Program-made: the position numbers and the translations under genes
Notes under the pieces: model-generated
What the model saw: only the letters and a program-made list of their open reading frames with translations
Databases searched by the model: none
What the model was told of the DNA's origin: nothing
In this document: piece by piece, positions 25,791-37,900 of the stretch
Layout of the letters: every line of letters starts with the position of its first letter
Position numbering within the stretch: the stretch's first letter is position 1
NCBI GenBank assembly: GCA_010094045.1
Contig: ML986794.1
Coordinates: 1 to 64,000 of the forward strand
Source of the DNA: Lojkania enalia
Taxonomy: Eukaryota; Ascomycota; Dothideomycetes; Pleosporales
DNA length: 64,000 bases
Reading direction: 5' to 3'

Positions 25791-27290
25791 AAATAATTAG
25801 AATAGAAATATAGATTATATATAATTTTAAGTAGATTAGAAGTTAATATAAGTATTTATTTAGAAGCTAGAGTTATAGGTTAAATTAAGCTAAAAGTAGG
25901 TAATAGTTCTATTACTATTAATATACTAGTAGCTAGTAGAGAGATAGCTATTTAGTAGCTACTAAATTCTCTTTATATTACTTTAAGGTCTAACTTATAA
26001 TAATTTTTCTAAATAATTAAAGCTTCTACTAGTATCTTATTCTTCTATTATAAAGAGTTTAGTTTAACTTAGATCTCTTTAAATATATTAAAAAGTACGA
26101 TTTTATCTATAATATATAATAGTAGATAATATAATATAATATTATAAACGTTTATATATAGTTAATTAATTATACTTTAAATAGTTAACTCTATTACTAT
26201 ATACTATATATAAATATTAAAATGTTATACAAAAAATAGAAATATTTATATTATATAGATTTTATAGAAACTAGACTTATACTACTATATAAGCTAATTA
26301 GATTAGTAAAACTTTCCTCTATTCTAATTATAATAAGTCGGTTATATTCTAGCTAATAGTTAACAACTATTACTAGCAGCTAGTTTAGATATTATAGTAT
26401 TACTATAATATTATCTTACTAATATTAAGCTAGCTAATAAAATCTATTTTATATCTATTTTTATAAAATATAATTATCTTCTTTTACTTATTATTTTCTT
26501 TACTAATATATCTTTAAATAGTTAGAATAAAACTATAATAAATATTAAAAGAGAATAGAATTTTAAAATATATTAGTCTCTTATAATATTTTTAATTAAT
26601 TAGTAAATAGAGAAGTTTAATTAAAGTTATATAGAAATTTAATACTATATATTATATAAACTATTCTATTATCTATAATTACTTTAGAAATATATAAGTT
26701 TATATTAAAGTTAGTTAAATTATAATATATAAGATTAAAGATATTAAGTTTATAAAATTATCTATATAATATTAATATAAAATATCTTTTAGATATAAAA
26801 ATAACTTATTATATTTATATTTATAGTAAGTATATAAAATCTTTCTAATATATTCTAGAAAAGTTATATATTATAATTCCTAAGAGAAGTCTAAAAATAG
26901 AGTATATTAAGGAAAACTAGTAGTAGGCTATTATATAAGTTTAACTTTATTATATAAAGTACTATTAGCTATCTAGTAGTTTATATAATATAAGCTAGAT
27001 CTAATAATTTATTAGTTTAGTAGAAGAATAAGAAAGTATATTCTTATCCTTATTTCTTTTCTAGCTTATATCCGGAGCCCTAGCAATTACTATAAGCGTA
27101 CTCCCTATTTATACTAGACCTACTATATAATCCGCACTTTTCTATTTTATAGATGTCTTCTCGGCGAATTTATTAATATTCTTTCTCTAGCATAAATAAT
27201 AAGTATATCGGAGAAGTACTATATATAATAGCCTTACCTACTAATTAGAGATGTAGGAGTTTAAAGCTTCGTAGTTTTACAGGTTACTAG
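25791..27290. other. AT-rich RIP-mutated DNA without recognisable gene
   Basis: The sequence is very TpA-rich with dense stops in all frames. From about 27040 the composition becomes more normal toward the island. I recognise no domain, repeat or RNA. Confidence 0.5.
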
Positions 27291-28434
27291 TTTGACTCTG
27301 GATATAATACCTCTATTCTAACGTCTCTTTATATCCAACCTGCTCGGCCAATCCATTTCCCGGCTTACCCACTAATGGTCCACCCTCGCCTCATTCTAAA
27401 GCACAAAGTACTTGGAGGGTACTGGCCACCGAGGATACTGCCCTGTTTAGCACCGGCGGTTGGGCGCGCGACTGAGGCACAGGCCTTGGCGTGGGAAGTG
27501 GGTAAGTTCCGTTGGTTCAGAAACACTGAGAACAGACAGCCACGGCACCTCCGGCATGTAGCGAAAGAGCATACAACAAAATACCCTTGCAAGTTGCTGC
27601 CTAAATCGATGCACCATACGTCCTATCCGCGTTCGTTTCGACCGAGGAAAATTAAGTAATGACGAGGAAGGTACTTGCGGCTTGAGCTAACGGGTACACG
27701 TCCACGAGGGCTAAGGCAGCTGCCTTCTCGAGTCGTTACGGGATGGTATGCTTGTGTCATAGAAACACTCTCCAACAGGGAGATGTTGCGCGAATACGGC
27801 CGTCCAAAAAGGTGGCGTCAAGAAGCAACGCAGTGGAGGAGGCCTTGGACGAGTCGAGGTCGACACCGAGCCAGCTTTCAGTACACTCTCCTTGTAGTCG
27901 GTAAATGGAGGTGAAGACGGCGATGTCGCTAAGATGGGGATAGCATACGAGGTCGTACTTGCTGGTGAGAGAGGCTGGAAGGGCTTGATGACGATCTCGT
28001 AGCGCGGCATGAGGCGGAGGCTCGTGAGGATGTGTCGGCGTTTATTGTCTTGGCGCACGTGAAGGCCAGAATTTTTGAGCTTGCCCTTTGTATCTTCAGG
28101 CAGCAGGCGGGTCCCCTGGCGCACACGTCACCCTTCCTTCGACGTCAGCCTTCTGTTGTGGGGGTGTCAGCGAAGGTTCTTGTGGCGACATCAAAGGGCA
28201 GCGCTTAGCCATGCGACCATACCTGAAAGGGGAATCCCGCCGAAACCTGATGGCAGATTCCCGTCAAAACTTTAGAAGTATCCAGCTTGACGGGCATGTT
28301 CATAGATAAAGATATTATAGAATCAATTTCGATTGTAGGACAAATTATCTGCACCCGTCCACCGCTAGCTATACACAGGGAGACCGTGTGCGTAGTAGAG
28401 GGCCAAACGGCAACAGATTGAGACCGCTTCGCAC
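27291..28434. other. Downstream flank of the DUF7924 gene, no gene recognised
   Basis: Several open frames of 60-140 codons overlap on both strands (for example 27711-28124 minus), but none shows a family motif, and they contradict each other. It may hold the 3' UTR of the neighbouring gene and decayed coding sequence. Confidence 0.5.
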
Positions 28435-30105
28435 TCAGCGCTTGCTATTCACAACATTTCTTCTCGGCTTTTTTGATGCACCTTGTCCAGTAAATGAGGT
28501 GTCTGGGGTGACATCTCCTACATCAACAATGCCCGACTGGCTGCCATGCTCCACCGGCAGGGATCCTGGCTCCGTGAACGATCGCGAGAGATGATGACTT
28601 TCTAAGTCTTGCGAAAGCCCGGATTCTTCTGGAAGCAGCGGGACCTCAAAGTCGAAATCGGACGGCAACTCGTTAATGACAGAGCGAATCCTGTCCAAGT
28701 GCGTTGGCATCCATGTATCATAGACGTTCTTGGTGAACTTGTATGCGGTCCACTTATCCTTGCCTTCCAGTGCCGTGAAGTCGAAGGTGTGGATAGGGTG
28801 GCGGTAAAAGGTAGTCTGGCTTCCGTCGATCACAGGGTAATGGCCGTAGATTCTCACCGATCGGTGGTCGTGGGAGATCGAGAAGGCCAGGATTTGCTGG
28901 TGGAGCTCTTGTTCGCGCTTTACGAGCCGGAAAAGCTCGACGATCGCTCTGACTGCAAGGGTCATGCTGTGAGCATTCTGCCGGTCTGCGACATCAAGTG
29001 CTGCAGCACCGCATTTTACTTCGCACGTCAGGAACGGGAAGTACATATAGTACGTGGCCATGAAGAAGGATTGGTCGCCAGCGATGAAGTCGCCAATGAA
29101 AGGTGAAAGCTTGTCGAGCTGATCTCCTGTAAACGCCTCGCGTTTGAATCCCACGGAGTAGTCAGGTTGAGGACGAGTACCAGTTAAAGGGAAGGCGTTA
29201 TTCCAGCCTTCGTTGACACTTTCAATAAGACATTCAAGTCTGGCGCTACGTGTAGCCAGAGCCTGAGCTGATGGAACGAGTAGCCGACTAATGTCTTGGA
29301 TAACCTTCGCTTCGTTCCGGCTATCTATCATGTCGCAAGTCTTGCTGAATATATCATCGTCAAATAGCGAGGCCTGAGGGATGTTTTGCTCCGTCCCTAG
29401 CAAGGTTTGCCAAAGACGCTTGCTATCCTCCTTAATTCCCTCCTCATTTGTGCCTATATAATTGCGCATGAAACTGCCCTTGGTTTCAAGTACGGTCTTA
29501 TAACGCGGGTCCTGATATGGTGCGGTCTTCTCCTCTCTCGGCTTTTGGTCGCTTGGTGTATTGGAGCCAGTCGCGAGGGAGCCCGACTCCGATCGTTTAC
29601 GCCGAAGGGAAGGTGTTGACTTCCTCCTTGCAAGCAGATGACTCATTGTGTCTAGCTCAAAATATTCCTTTGGCCAAGTTTGTTCCTTCCGCCAATGATC
29701 GATGGGATCAATTTGGGTACTCCTGCCGCAAAATAGTACTTCCTGATCACTCGGCCTTTCAACGGTGAAGTCTGGAGATGTCCGTGGTCGCTTTCGGAGG
29801 GGCGCGGTTAGGTGGTCGTCGTCAAGCGGGTTTTCGACTTCACGCGATCGCTTTCGATCCTTGGATGGCGAAGCAGTCAGCCTGCCCTACAGAAGTTAGC
29901 TTGAGTTCGCTAAAAGAGCATAGCATAGCAGAACGAAGTCGCATACCTCTTTGCACAAAGTCTTGTTCGCCGGCAGAGGATGTTGGTGCTCGGTGTTTTC
30001 GCTGTACTCCGGGTTCAGACGTGTGCTTCTACGAACATGTCTCTGCGGGTTTGCTTTGCTGACACCTTGAGGATGTTTCCCTACTGACAAGTCAGCGGTG
30101 GGCAT
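28435..30105 (-). CDS. DUF7924-family protein, two exons, possible PD-(D/E)XK nuclease fold
   Basis: Exon 1 is 30105-29947 (53 codons, ATG at 30103-30105) and exon 2 is 29886-28435, joined across a 60-nt intron in phase 0, giving 536 residues. The protein matches the fungal DUF7924 family, multicopy in many Pezizomycotina, by its core GWNNAFPLTGTRPQPDYSVGF, FFMATYYMYFPFLTCEVKC, DRQNAHSMTLAVR, SISHDHRSVRIYGHYPVIDG and KWTAYKFTKNVYDTWMPTH. The basic N-terminal third contains RKRSR (64-68) and RKRPR (84-88), and the C-terminus has KKPRR, so a nuclear location is likely. Residues P294-D295, E342-x-K344 and Q356 have the spacing of a PD-(D/E)XK nuclease signature; the activity is inference. A shorter reading starting at Met134 (29646) would drop conserved upstream residues (WPKEYFELDTMSHLL). 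The frame is intact and free of RIP damage. Confidence 0.88.
29887..29946 (-). other. Intron of the DUF7924-family gene
   Basis: This 60-nt intron reads GTATGC at the 5' splice site, has a GCTAAC branch-point-like motif, and ends TTCTGTAG. It sits exactly where the exon 2 frame meets an in-frame TAG. Length and signals are typical for filamentous ascomycetes. Confidence 0.85.
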
Positions 30106-30980
30106 TTGGTTGTGGAATCAGCCAAAGGTGTACCTTTGTGTACAGACCGTTGCCGCCTGTCCTTTTGGGCAGCTAACTTTTCGCGATAACTGGCCATGTC
30201 GATTGGCAGTTGCGGGGGAAGAAAGATATCTTTATGTTGCCGCCGCGTTTGAAGCTAGTGGAAGGATGCAGAAGGTGGAACTTGGTTGAGTAGGGGGCTG
30301 GAAGGCAGAAGTCTTGGAGAATGCGAAGACTAACGCCTGTTGGGTATAGCGTGAAAGGGTGCTTGGCAATGATGACTCATTTAGCCTCAGCCTCGAACGT
30401 CAGTTATCAGCAGCTTGAGAATCACTTTCAACCTCATTGATGTTCAATTATAATATACAGCCTGTTGGCGCGTAGAGGAGGATTACAGTCGTCATAAAAT
30501 TAGGGTTGAAATAGTAACACAATCATCACGACTTTGCGACCGTGTCACAGCGGGTTGTTTTAGCCATGCTCTTGAATGCCATATATTTGGACTTGCAATT
30601 TCCTAAATGACGGACTACGTTACTAGTATTAGAGACTCTCTAAATATAATCCTATTCTGACTCGGGCAACCCTGACCTTGATGCCCACGAAAATTCTGTC
30701 ATTCGATTCCCCGGCCCCTCAAGCAGCTACGGATGTATTTTCTCTGAGCACTAGATCCATTTGGATTCCAAGAGGCAGTTCACTGCGCTATGCTCTTTGC
30801 CTAGGGTAATTCTGACTGCCATACCAAGATTCCCTTTACGTGCGAGAAACGGTGTTCCCTCCAATCCTGATTGCCTCAGCAGTTCAAGTCTTCGCGTGAC
30901 AGAACCGTGGAAGCAGTGTTATTGAAGCTGAGTTCATGCGTCGTGGTTAACTTCGTGTCCGACATTAATTGTTCGGTGCA
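30106..30980. promoter_or_regulatory. Upstream region of the DUF7924-family gene
   Basis: About 0.9 kb of normal-composition DNA lies upstream of the start codon. It presumably contains the promoter. I see no clear TATA box or operator and no coding domain. Confidence 0.35.
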
Positions 30981-31850
30981 TGTCAGGCTCGTACAGTCCA
31001 ATTCGGGCTCCTTCGTTCATCAAACCGTCTCTGCGTGATTTTGGTTCGTTCGGTCAATCCGTGAAGGCCGCCCAATCTGCTTGTGCTCTATTGAAACCAT
31101 GATTTAGCTCCACTTAAGTTGTGAGGGTCAGCTCCATCCAATCAAACCTAGTTGTTCTCCATTTCGTATGAATCCTTCGGCGTTGCTGGGTCTGAATAAT
31201 GCCGTCATCAAGCAATCCAGTCCAGTACCGTAGCTCCGTCGGGCACGGTCGCATGAATTCGCCCTACTCAATCACTACTAGAGAGCAGAGCTGTCCAATC
31301 CTGTTGTTGCGTTTGTCGCTGATGCCACAACCGCCATCGCTGAGCCATGTTCGCATGAATTCTGCGCCGCTTTACTAGCCCGTTAAGGCCATCACTGTCT
31401 CACTATAGCTTAGCTCCACCCTCTTATGAAAGGCCGATGCCTCTAATCGCAACCGTTTCTCTCTTCTCAGAATAGATCCGTACACTGATCACTTACCCTG
31501 GAGGAGCGCCGCCGTTCGTTGCATCCGATCCTATAGCTATCCGTCGATTGCGTTTGCATGAATTCGCCACACTCAATCAGCTTCCATATACCGGACGTGT
31601 CCAACTCTGCCCCAATATATGCTGTCCAGGTTGGGTTTACATGATCTGGCTCCAGGTCGGTCATGCCGGCGCAAGGACATCCCTGTGTTATTCTTATCTG
31701 GAGCTCAACTCCACTATACCCCATCCTGCTAGCCCGTCGAGGCTGACAGTGTCTCGCTATAATTCAGCTCCGTCCGCGAAGGCCAGCGCTCTTCAATCGC
31801 AACTGTTACTCTCTACTTAATATGGATCCTCCACCGCTCGCTCAGCCCAA
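30981..31850. repeat. Degenerate direct repeats of about 300-350 bp
   Basis: Related segments recur at about 30990-31160, 31225-31480 and 31530-31830. Shared markers are GCATGAATTCGCC followed by CTCAATCA (31252, 31556), CTAGCCCGT before a GTCTCNCTATA segment (31376, 31729), GTCCAA (30995, 31285, 31597) and an AAGGCC...CAATC block. Order and spacing are kept, so it is an old tandem duplication. Differences are not limited to RIP-type transitions. Confidence 0.6.
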
Positions 31851-31953
31851 AGAAAACCTTGATTCGCTAACCCGCCGCTATCCTTTGCCGACTACATACA
31901 TGGGCTTTGCCGTCGCTCCGCCGGAGGCGATCGCTCAGCTGTTGCGCAGGTAG
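31822..31953 (+). CDS. Possible 43-residue small ORF
   Basis: ATG (31822) to TAG (31953) in the island. The peptide begins MDPPPLAQPKENLDSLTRRY and shows no family motif. It may be a fragment of a decayed gene or chance; nothing nearby supports expression. Confidence 0.12.
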   Translation: MDPPPLAQPKENLDSLTRRYPLPTTYMGFAVAPPEAIAQLLRR

Positions 31954-32522
31954 AGTGGGCCGATAGCGGTCTTCTTCTGTCCAGGGGCTCACCCTTGAGT
32001 TACTCGTAAGGACCGAGGGATTCAATTCTTGGCCAACGGTATCATTGGATTCACTTTAGCGTTAGAGCCCTTCTACTTCGCGGTTGCGCCGGGCGCGGGA
32101 TAGCATAGGAAACGATCTGTGCTGAACTGTCCAGTCGTTAGTAGGAGAACCACGAGAGAACTGAACACCAACGATGAAAGTAAATGCAGTACAGTAGTCG
32201 CATGTTTTCGCTCTATAATTTCCAGAATACCATCTATGCGGATGAGAAGTTGCGTTCACAAAGGATGGAGGCAGTTTCTGGGAACTTTTCGCGAGGTGTG
32301 GTCGATTTCGGTCACCCTTGCTCAGAGGATCCGCGATTAGGCAAGAACAGCTGGCTTCAAGGGGTCTGAAACAGCCCCTTAGCTCATGCTGCGCAGCCTC
32401 CGCTCAGTCCGCTAAGCCTTAACTCGGGTTCGCTCACGCTCAACTTAGGTTAAAGCGGCGGCTGCTCAGGTTAGCGGCTGTAACCAGGACCAGTTGTGTG
32501 AGAGAAGTTTGACTGTCTCTAT
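31954..32522. other. Right part of the island, no gene recognised
   Basis: Overlapping short frames on both strands show no domain. It ends in a GC-rich, partly self-complementary block (about 32384-32480) and then joins element E. Confidence 0.45.
32384..32480. repeat. GC-rich imperfect inverted repeat, transposon-terminus-like
   Basis: CCGCTAAGCCTTAA is followed about 30 bp later by TTAGGTTAAAGCGG, which can pair with it imperfectly. A related AGCGGCTG unit appears further on. Such repeats resemble the subterminal ends of fungal DNA transposons. It lies 40 bp from the sharp change in composition. Confidence 0.4.
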
Positions 32523-34704
32523 AGGTATTTAAAGAGTCTCTTTTTTATCCTAAATACTATTTTCTACTTATCTCCTTCTTTAATATAGATATAATAATAT
32601 ATATTCTAGATATCTAATTTTATAAAGATAGTAGCTTTTTTTAATTAGTTTCTTAAGTTATAGATAAATAATAAGGGGTATTAATTCTTAATAGTAATAT
32701 TATTAAGAGTATAATAATTAATATATATTTATAGGTTTATTATTTCTTTCTTATTTATAAAGAGTATAAAGTATATTACTAGTAAGTTTAATTTTTAGAT
32801 TATTCCTTTCTTTAGGTATTTATCTATATATTATTCTAGAGCCTCTACTTTTCTTAATATTAGGCTATATATTAGTCTATATCTAAGTTCTTTTTCTAAT
32901 TATAGTTTAATTTTATAATTATATTCTCTATATTTAGATAGATATTATAGTAGTTTTTAGAGTTATTCTATTAAGTATTAGTATTCTTTAGATATACTAT
33001 ATAATATATTTTCTATTAGAAATAAATCTTTTACTACTTCTCTTACTATTATAGTAAGTTATTTTTTAACTAGCTAGTTAGAGTTTTTAAGAATAATTTA
33101 TCTAGTTTACTAGTTTATCTAAAAGTTTTCTTTTCTTAACTATAGAATTTCTAAGATAATATTATAGTTAATAATTTCTATAATTTAGAATATCTATTCT
33201 TATTAAGTTATTCCTAGAATTTTAAACTTTTCTAATTCTATAGTATATATAACTTTCTTTTAGAAGTCTTTTCCCTCTATAATTTAAATTATATAAAGTC
33301 GTTCTAGTTATACTATAAGTATTTCTTTTCTAGTAATATAGTTACTAGCTAGAAAATTCTTTATTACTCTACTATTAATAAGTATATATACCTTATAGCT
33401 ATAATATTATTCTAGTATTATAAAATAGTATTTTCCTATATTTTATATAGTTAAATTATCTTAGGTTAGTAGACTATTACTTCTTTTATAGATATATATT
33501 TTATATATTTTTGTTTTAGATATTTATACTATAGTCTTTCTCTAATATATACTTTAAATAGTAGAAGTCTAGATTTAAATACTATATAGTTTTAGGTTTA
33601 TTTAATAACTTCCTATTCTATTATAGCTTTTTATTTTATAGGGTTTCCTAGTACTTTATTTTTATTTAGTCGTTTTAGCTATATACCTATATTTTCTTTC
33701 CTTTTTTAATAGGCCTTATATTATTATTTAATATATAATATCTATACTATTTTAAATTATACTAGATAATATTAGTTTATATAGGAGTTATTATCTTTTC
33801 TAACCTAGTAGTCCTATTCTTATTTATATTATAATACCTTTAGTACCTAGTATTTTACTAGTACTTTACTTTATAAGAAGGCTACTACTTTTTATACTAT
33901 ATATATAGCTTTATCCTAGTCTATTATATTAAGATATTTTTCTACTACTTTTATCGTTTCTATCCATTTTTAGAAGTATAAGAAGCGGATTTCTCTAGAG
34001 TAGATATTTTACTATTCTTTATAAACGTTAATAATATTTTATTCTAATCTATTCTTATTATAGAATTTTATAGGTAGTTCTTCTTATAGAGTAACTATAA
34101 GAGCTGGAGTTCTCTATTTATACTTAATTATTCCTTATTAGTATATAGAATATACTCTAAATACTAGTTTAAATATTAGTACTCTAATAGTAGCTTCTTC
34201 TATTTATAATAGGGTGTTTATTTCTTTATCTTTATCTAATTCTTCTTAAACTTCTTCTAGCTATCTTTTTATACGTTCTTATATTACTATAAGTTATATT
34301 TTCTTCTAAAGCTAATATCCTATAGTTTTTTTAAGTTATTAGTATATTTAATATTTATTTTTATTATAGAAGAACTAATATAGAGTTTTATATTTTATAG
34401 TTATAGCTAGCTTTTCTTTTCCTACTTCCTACGGTTTATCTTTTATAAGCTGGGTTTTTTTCTCTTTCTTTTTACTTCGGTATTTTTTTACTATATATCC
34501 TAGTTTCTAATAATTATAGTACTTAATATCTTTCTTCTAAGTCTTTCTTTCTTAAGTCGCCTATAGTTTAGGCTTCTTTTCTCTAATAGTATTTAAATCT
34601 ATAGGTTCGCCCGTATTAGCAGCTTTTACTAAAAAGTATACCCTTTAATAGTATACTTACCTTTTCTTATTTTTAAACTAGTATAGTTTATTATTAATTC
34701 TTTT
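32523..34704 (-). pseudogene. Element E pol remnant (RT start, protease) and late gag
   Basis: This aligns with element B 14776-16960 in the same orientation. It covers the N-terminal part of reverse transcriptase, the protease region and the Gag zinc-knuckle region, with stops in every frame. It is interrupted by element D within gag. Confidence 0.8.
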
Positions 34705-34826
34705 TAATGTATAGTATAAGCGAGCTAATCACCCAAGCGAGCTGATTATAATACTAAGACTATACTAAAATCGCGACTACTTTTCGCAAAATATTATACT
34801 TTCTTATATTCTATCGTACTATATAG

Positions 34827-36283
34827 TATAGTAGCCTATTCTTCTATATCTATAGTATTATTTTTATACGTCCGCGAGTTATACCTAGCCTTACTATACT
34901 ACCTACAGTACCTTTAAATCAGCTAGCCTCTATTAACGCGCGCCTTCTTCCTACTCTTCTTCCTATTAGTATAAGCGCTAAATTCTTTTAGAATAGTTAA
35001 TTAAGCGCCTTCTTTAATTATTAGGTTACCTTCCTTCTATATATACTTTCTTTTATATAATCGACGTTATATAGCAGCCTTATTAGCTATTTAAAGCTTA
35101 GCGACCTGAGCGCGTAATAGTACGTTTTTATATATTATATACGCAGCACCCTTTATAAACTATTTAAACGCCTCTACTATTAAAATAGGTAAGCTATTTA
35201 GGTGCTTTTAAACTCTTAATCGAACGTATATAGATTAAGACCCAAATTTAATAGGATTATTTAGTATTTTTAACTTCTAAGAGGTATTTTTAACTATAAA
35301 AAGTATTAGTATATATAGTCGAACTTTAAGTTTTAATAGTACTATATCTAGATTAAATAGAACTAGACTAGCGCTTTAAAAGCTATTTAGGATATTACTC
35401 TTTATAATTACTGCGTTAAAAGCTGCTTTAAAGTAGGGTAAAAACTCGATTTTTATAATGTAGTTAATATAACCGTATATTAACTACTCGACTTAGCGCC
35501 TGTACGCAGTCTTTAAAAGCGAGAAATAATCTACATCTAATAGCTGTAATAGGTACGATAAATATAGAGGTATATAAAGAGTAATAATATTCTTTTCCTT
35601 ATAAAGCTGCCTAAATTTAAGCGAATTGTAGCTTTTATAGCTATCGAGAATTAGCAATTAATATATACTAATAGTATAATCCTTTATATATATGTTAAAG
35701 TACTTTAACTACTTAATACTAATATTATTTATCGTCCAGCTGTTATTAGTAACCTATATAGCCTAGGTTAGTAGAATATTATCTTCTTTATACTATATAG
35801 AGAGGTAGTAGGTACCCGTAAAGATAATAAAAGGTAGTATCGCCTATCCTATTATATTAATACCCTGGATAACTGTAGTCTACTCGTAATTATCTAGCTA
35901 GAGCTATTTTAGTCGATTTTATCTCTTAGAGCTAGTAACTACTACTTCTATCGATATTACGCCTATTATAAAGCCTGATTTATTAAAGTTATATATATCT
36001 TTGTTAATAATACTATACTTAGCCTTTATATTCTATATAAGGTAGAACTAGCTTTCTATAATCTTAGGATTTTTATATTTAACTTTTAAATAGTCGTACT
36101 TTTAATTAAATTTAACCTTAAGCTTAGGCGTACGTTTAATAAAGTTTTCTACCTAGTTCTTTCTAACCTAGCTAGTAGAGCACGCAGCTAGTAGTAAATT
36201 AGCTATATTTTAAATAGTAGTAAGCTGTAGCGGAAATTCTCTTATATCTAGATCTAGTATATACTAAACAATTATCTACTCCT
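34827..36283. repeat. First copy of an exact 1,457-bp direct duplication
   Basis: This appears base-for-base identical to 36294-37750 and ends at the N run. Genuine duplicates in a RIP-active genome would be expected to diverge by transitions. Confidence 0.9.
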
Positions 36284-36293
36284 NNNNNNNNNN
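36284..36293. other. Assembly gap of 10 N
   Basis: Ten N separate two identical sequence copies. It is probably an unmerged contig overlap. Confidence 0.97.
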
Positions 36294-37750
36294 TATAGTA
36301 GCCTATTCTTCTATATCTATAGTATTATTTTTATACGTCCGCGAGTTATACCTAGCCTTACTATACTACCTACAGTACCTTTAAATCAGCTAGCCTCTAT
36401 TAACGCGCGCCTTCTTCCTACTCTTCTTCCTATTAGTATAAGCGCTAAATTCTTTTAGAATAGTTAATTAAGCGCCTTCTTTAATTATTAGGTTACCTTC
36501 CTTCTATATATACTTTCTTTTATATAATCGACGTTATATAGCAGCCTTATTAGCTATTTAAAGCTTAGCGACCTGAGCGCGTAATAGTACGTTTTTATAT
36601 ATTATATACGCAGCACCCTTTATAAACTATTTAAACGCCTCTACTATTAAAATAGGTAAGCTATTTAGGTGCTTTTAAACTCTTAATCGAACGTATATAG
36701 ATTAAGACCCAAATTTAATAGGATTATTTAGTATTTTTAACTTCTAAGAGGTATTTTTAACTATAAAAAGTATTAGTATATATAGTCGAACTTTAAGTTT
36801 TAATAGTACTATATCTAGATTAAATAGAACTAGACTAGCGCTTTAAAAGCTATTTAGGATATTACTCTTTATAATTACTGCGTTAAAAGCTGCTTTAAAG
36901 TAGGGTAAAAACTCGATTTTTATAATGTAGTTAATATAACCGTATATTAACTACTCGACTTAGCGCCTGTACGCAGTCTTTAAAAGCGAGAAATAATCTA
37001 CATCTAATAGCTGTAATAGGTACGATAAATATAGAGGTATATAAAGAGTAATAATATTCTTTTCCTTATAAAGCTGCCTAAATTTAAGCGAATTGTAGCT
37101 TTTATAGCTATCGAGAATTAGCAATTAATATATACTAATAGTATAATCCTTTATATATATGTTAAAGTACTTTAACTACTTAATACTAATATTATTTATC
37201 GTCCAGCTGTTATTAGTAACCTATATAGCCTAGGTTAGTAGAATATTATCTTCTTTATACTATATAGAGAGGTAGTAGGTACCCGTAAAGATAATAAAAG
37301 GTAGTATCGCCTATCCTATTATATTAATACCCTGGATAACTGTAGTCTACTCGTAATTATCTAGCTAGAGCTATTTTAGTCGATTTTATCTCTTAGAGCT
37401 AGTAACTACTACTTCTATCGATATTACGCCTATTATAAAGCCTGATTTATTAAAGTTATATATATCTTTGTTAATAATACTATACTTAGCCTTTATATTC
37501 TATATAAGGTAGAACTAGCTTTCTATAATCTTAGGATTTTTATATTTAACTTTTAAATAGTCGTACTTTTAATTAAATTTAACCTTAAGCTTAGGCGTAC
37601 GTTTAATAAAGTTTTCTACCTAGTTCTTTCTAACCTAGCTAGTAGAGCACGCAGCTAGTAGTAAATTAGCTATATTTTAAATAGTAGTAAGCTGTAGCGG
37701 AAATTCTCTTATATCTAGATCTAGTATATACTAAACAATTATCTACTCCT
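36294..37750. repeat. Second copy of the exact 1,457-bp duplication
   Basis: Identical to 34827-36283 at a constant offset of 1,467. Confidence 0.9.
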
Positions 37751-37900
37751 CAGTCTTATTAAGCTTTATTAAATTAGGCTAGTAATCGCATTGTAAAGCT
37801 ATTCCTCGCCTTTATATACTAAGTATACTTTAAGAGATATTATAGATTAATATAACGCGATATATAGTTAGTATTACGTCTTATTAAAGAGTTTAGAGTG
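36400..37900 (-). pseudogene. Element D DDE transposase, RIP-disrupted
   Basis: Minus-strand translation shows the C-terminal part of a pogo/Fot1 (DDE_1) transposase: a segment for the second Asp region, then NIITLYIPPYLSYLLQLLD-type text (about 36990-37050), and a tail equivalent to FRAAGLVLFNPD. The DNA-binding N-terminal part lies toward 37900. Dozens of RIP stops make it non-functional. The same C-terminal part is repeated at 34930-36283 by the gap artefact. Confidence 0.72.

Larger units (their letters stand above)
27291..32522. other. Island of normal base composition
   Basis: GC content and CpA/TpG frequency jump to normal values at about 27290 and drop again at about 32523, where truncated element E starts. 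The island holds the one intact gene of the window plus degenerate repeats. It is either single-copy sequence that RIP does not recognise or a segment inserted after RIP acted. Confidence 0.9.

Noticed and set aside
27375..28309. Several overlapping 60-137 codon frames on both strands left of the DUF7924 gene
   Set aside because: They overlap in conflicting frames, have no recognisable domain and no clear gene structure.
28609..29106. 165-codon plus-strand frame
   Set aside because: It is antisense to the conserved core of the DUF7924 gene.
29896..30105. A separate 69-residue minus-strand protein
   Set aside because: Its first 53 codons are exon 1 of the DUF7924 gene; the rest is read-through into the intron.
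29778..30289. Plus-strand frames of 94 and 63 codons
   Set aside because: They are antisense to exon 1, the intron and the start of exon 2 of the DUF7924 gene, or to its promoter; no motif.
34827..37750. The exact duplication as a recent biological tandem duplication
   Set aside because: Identity throughout, an N gap at the joint and a normal element size after collapse favour an assembly artefact.
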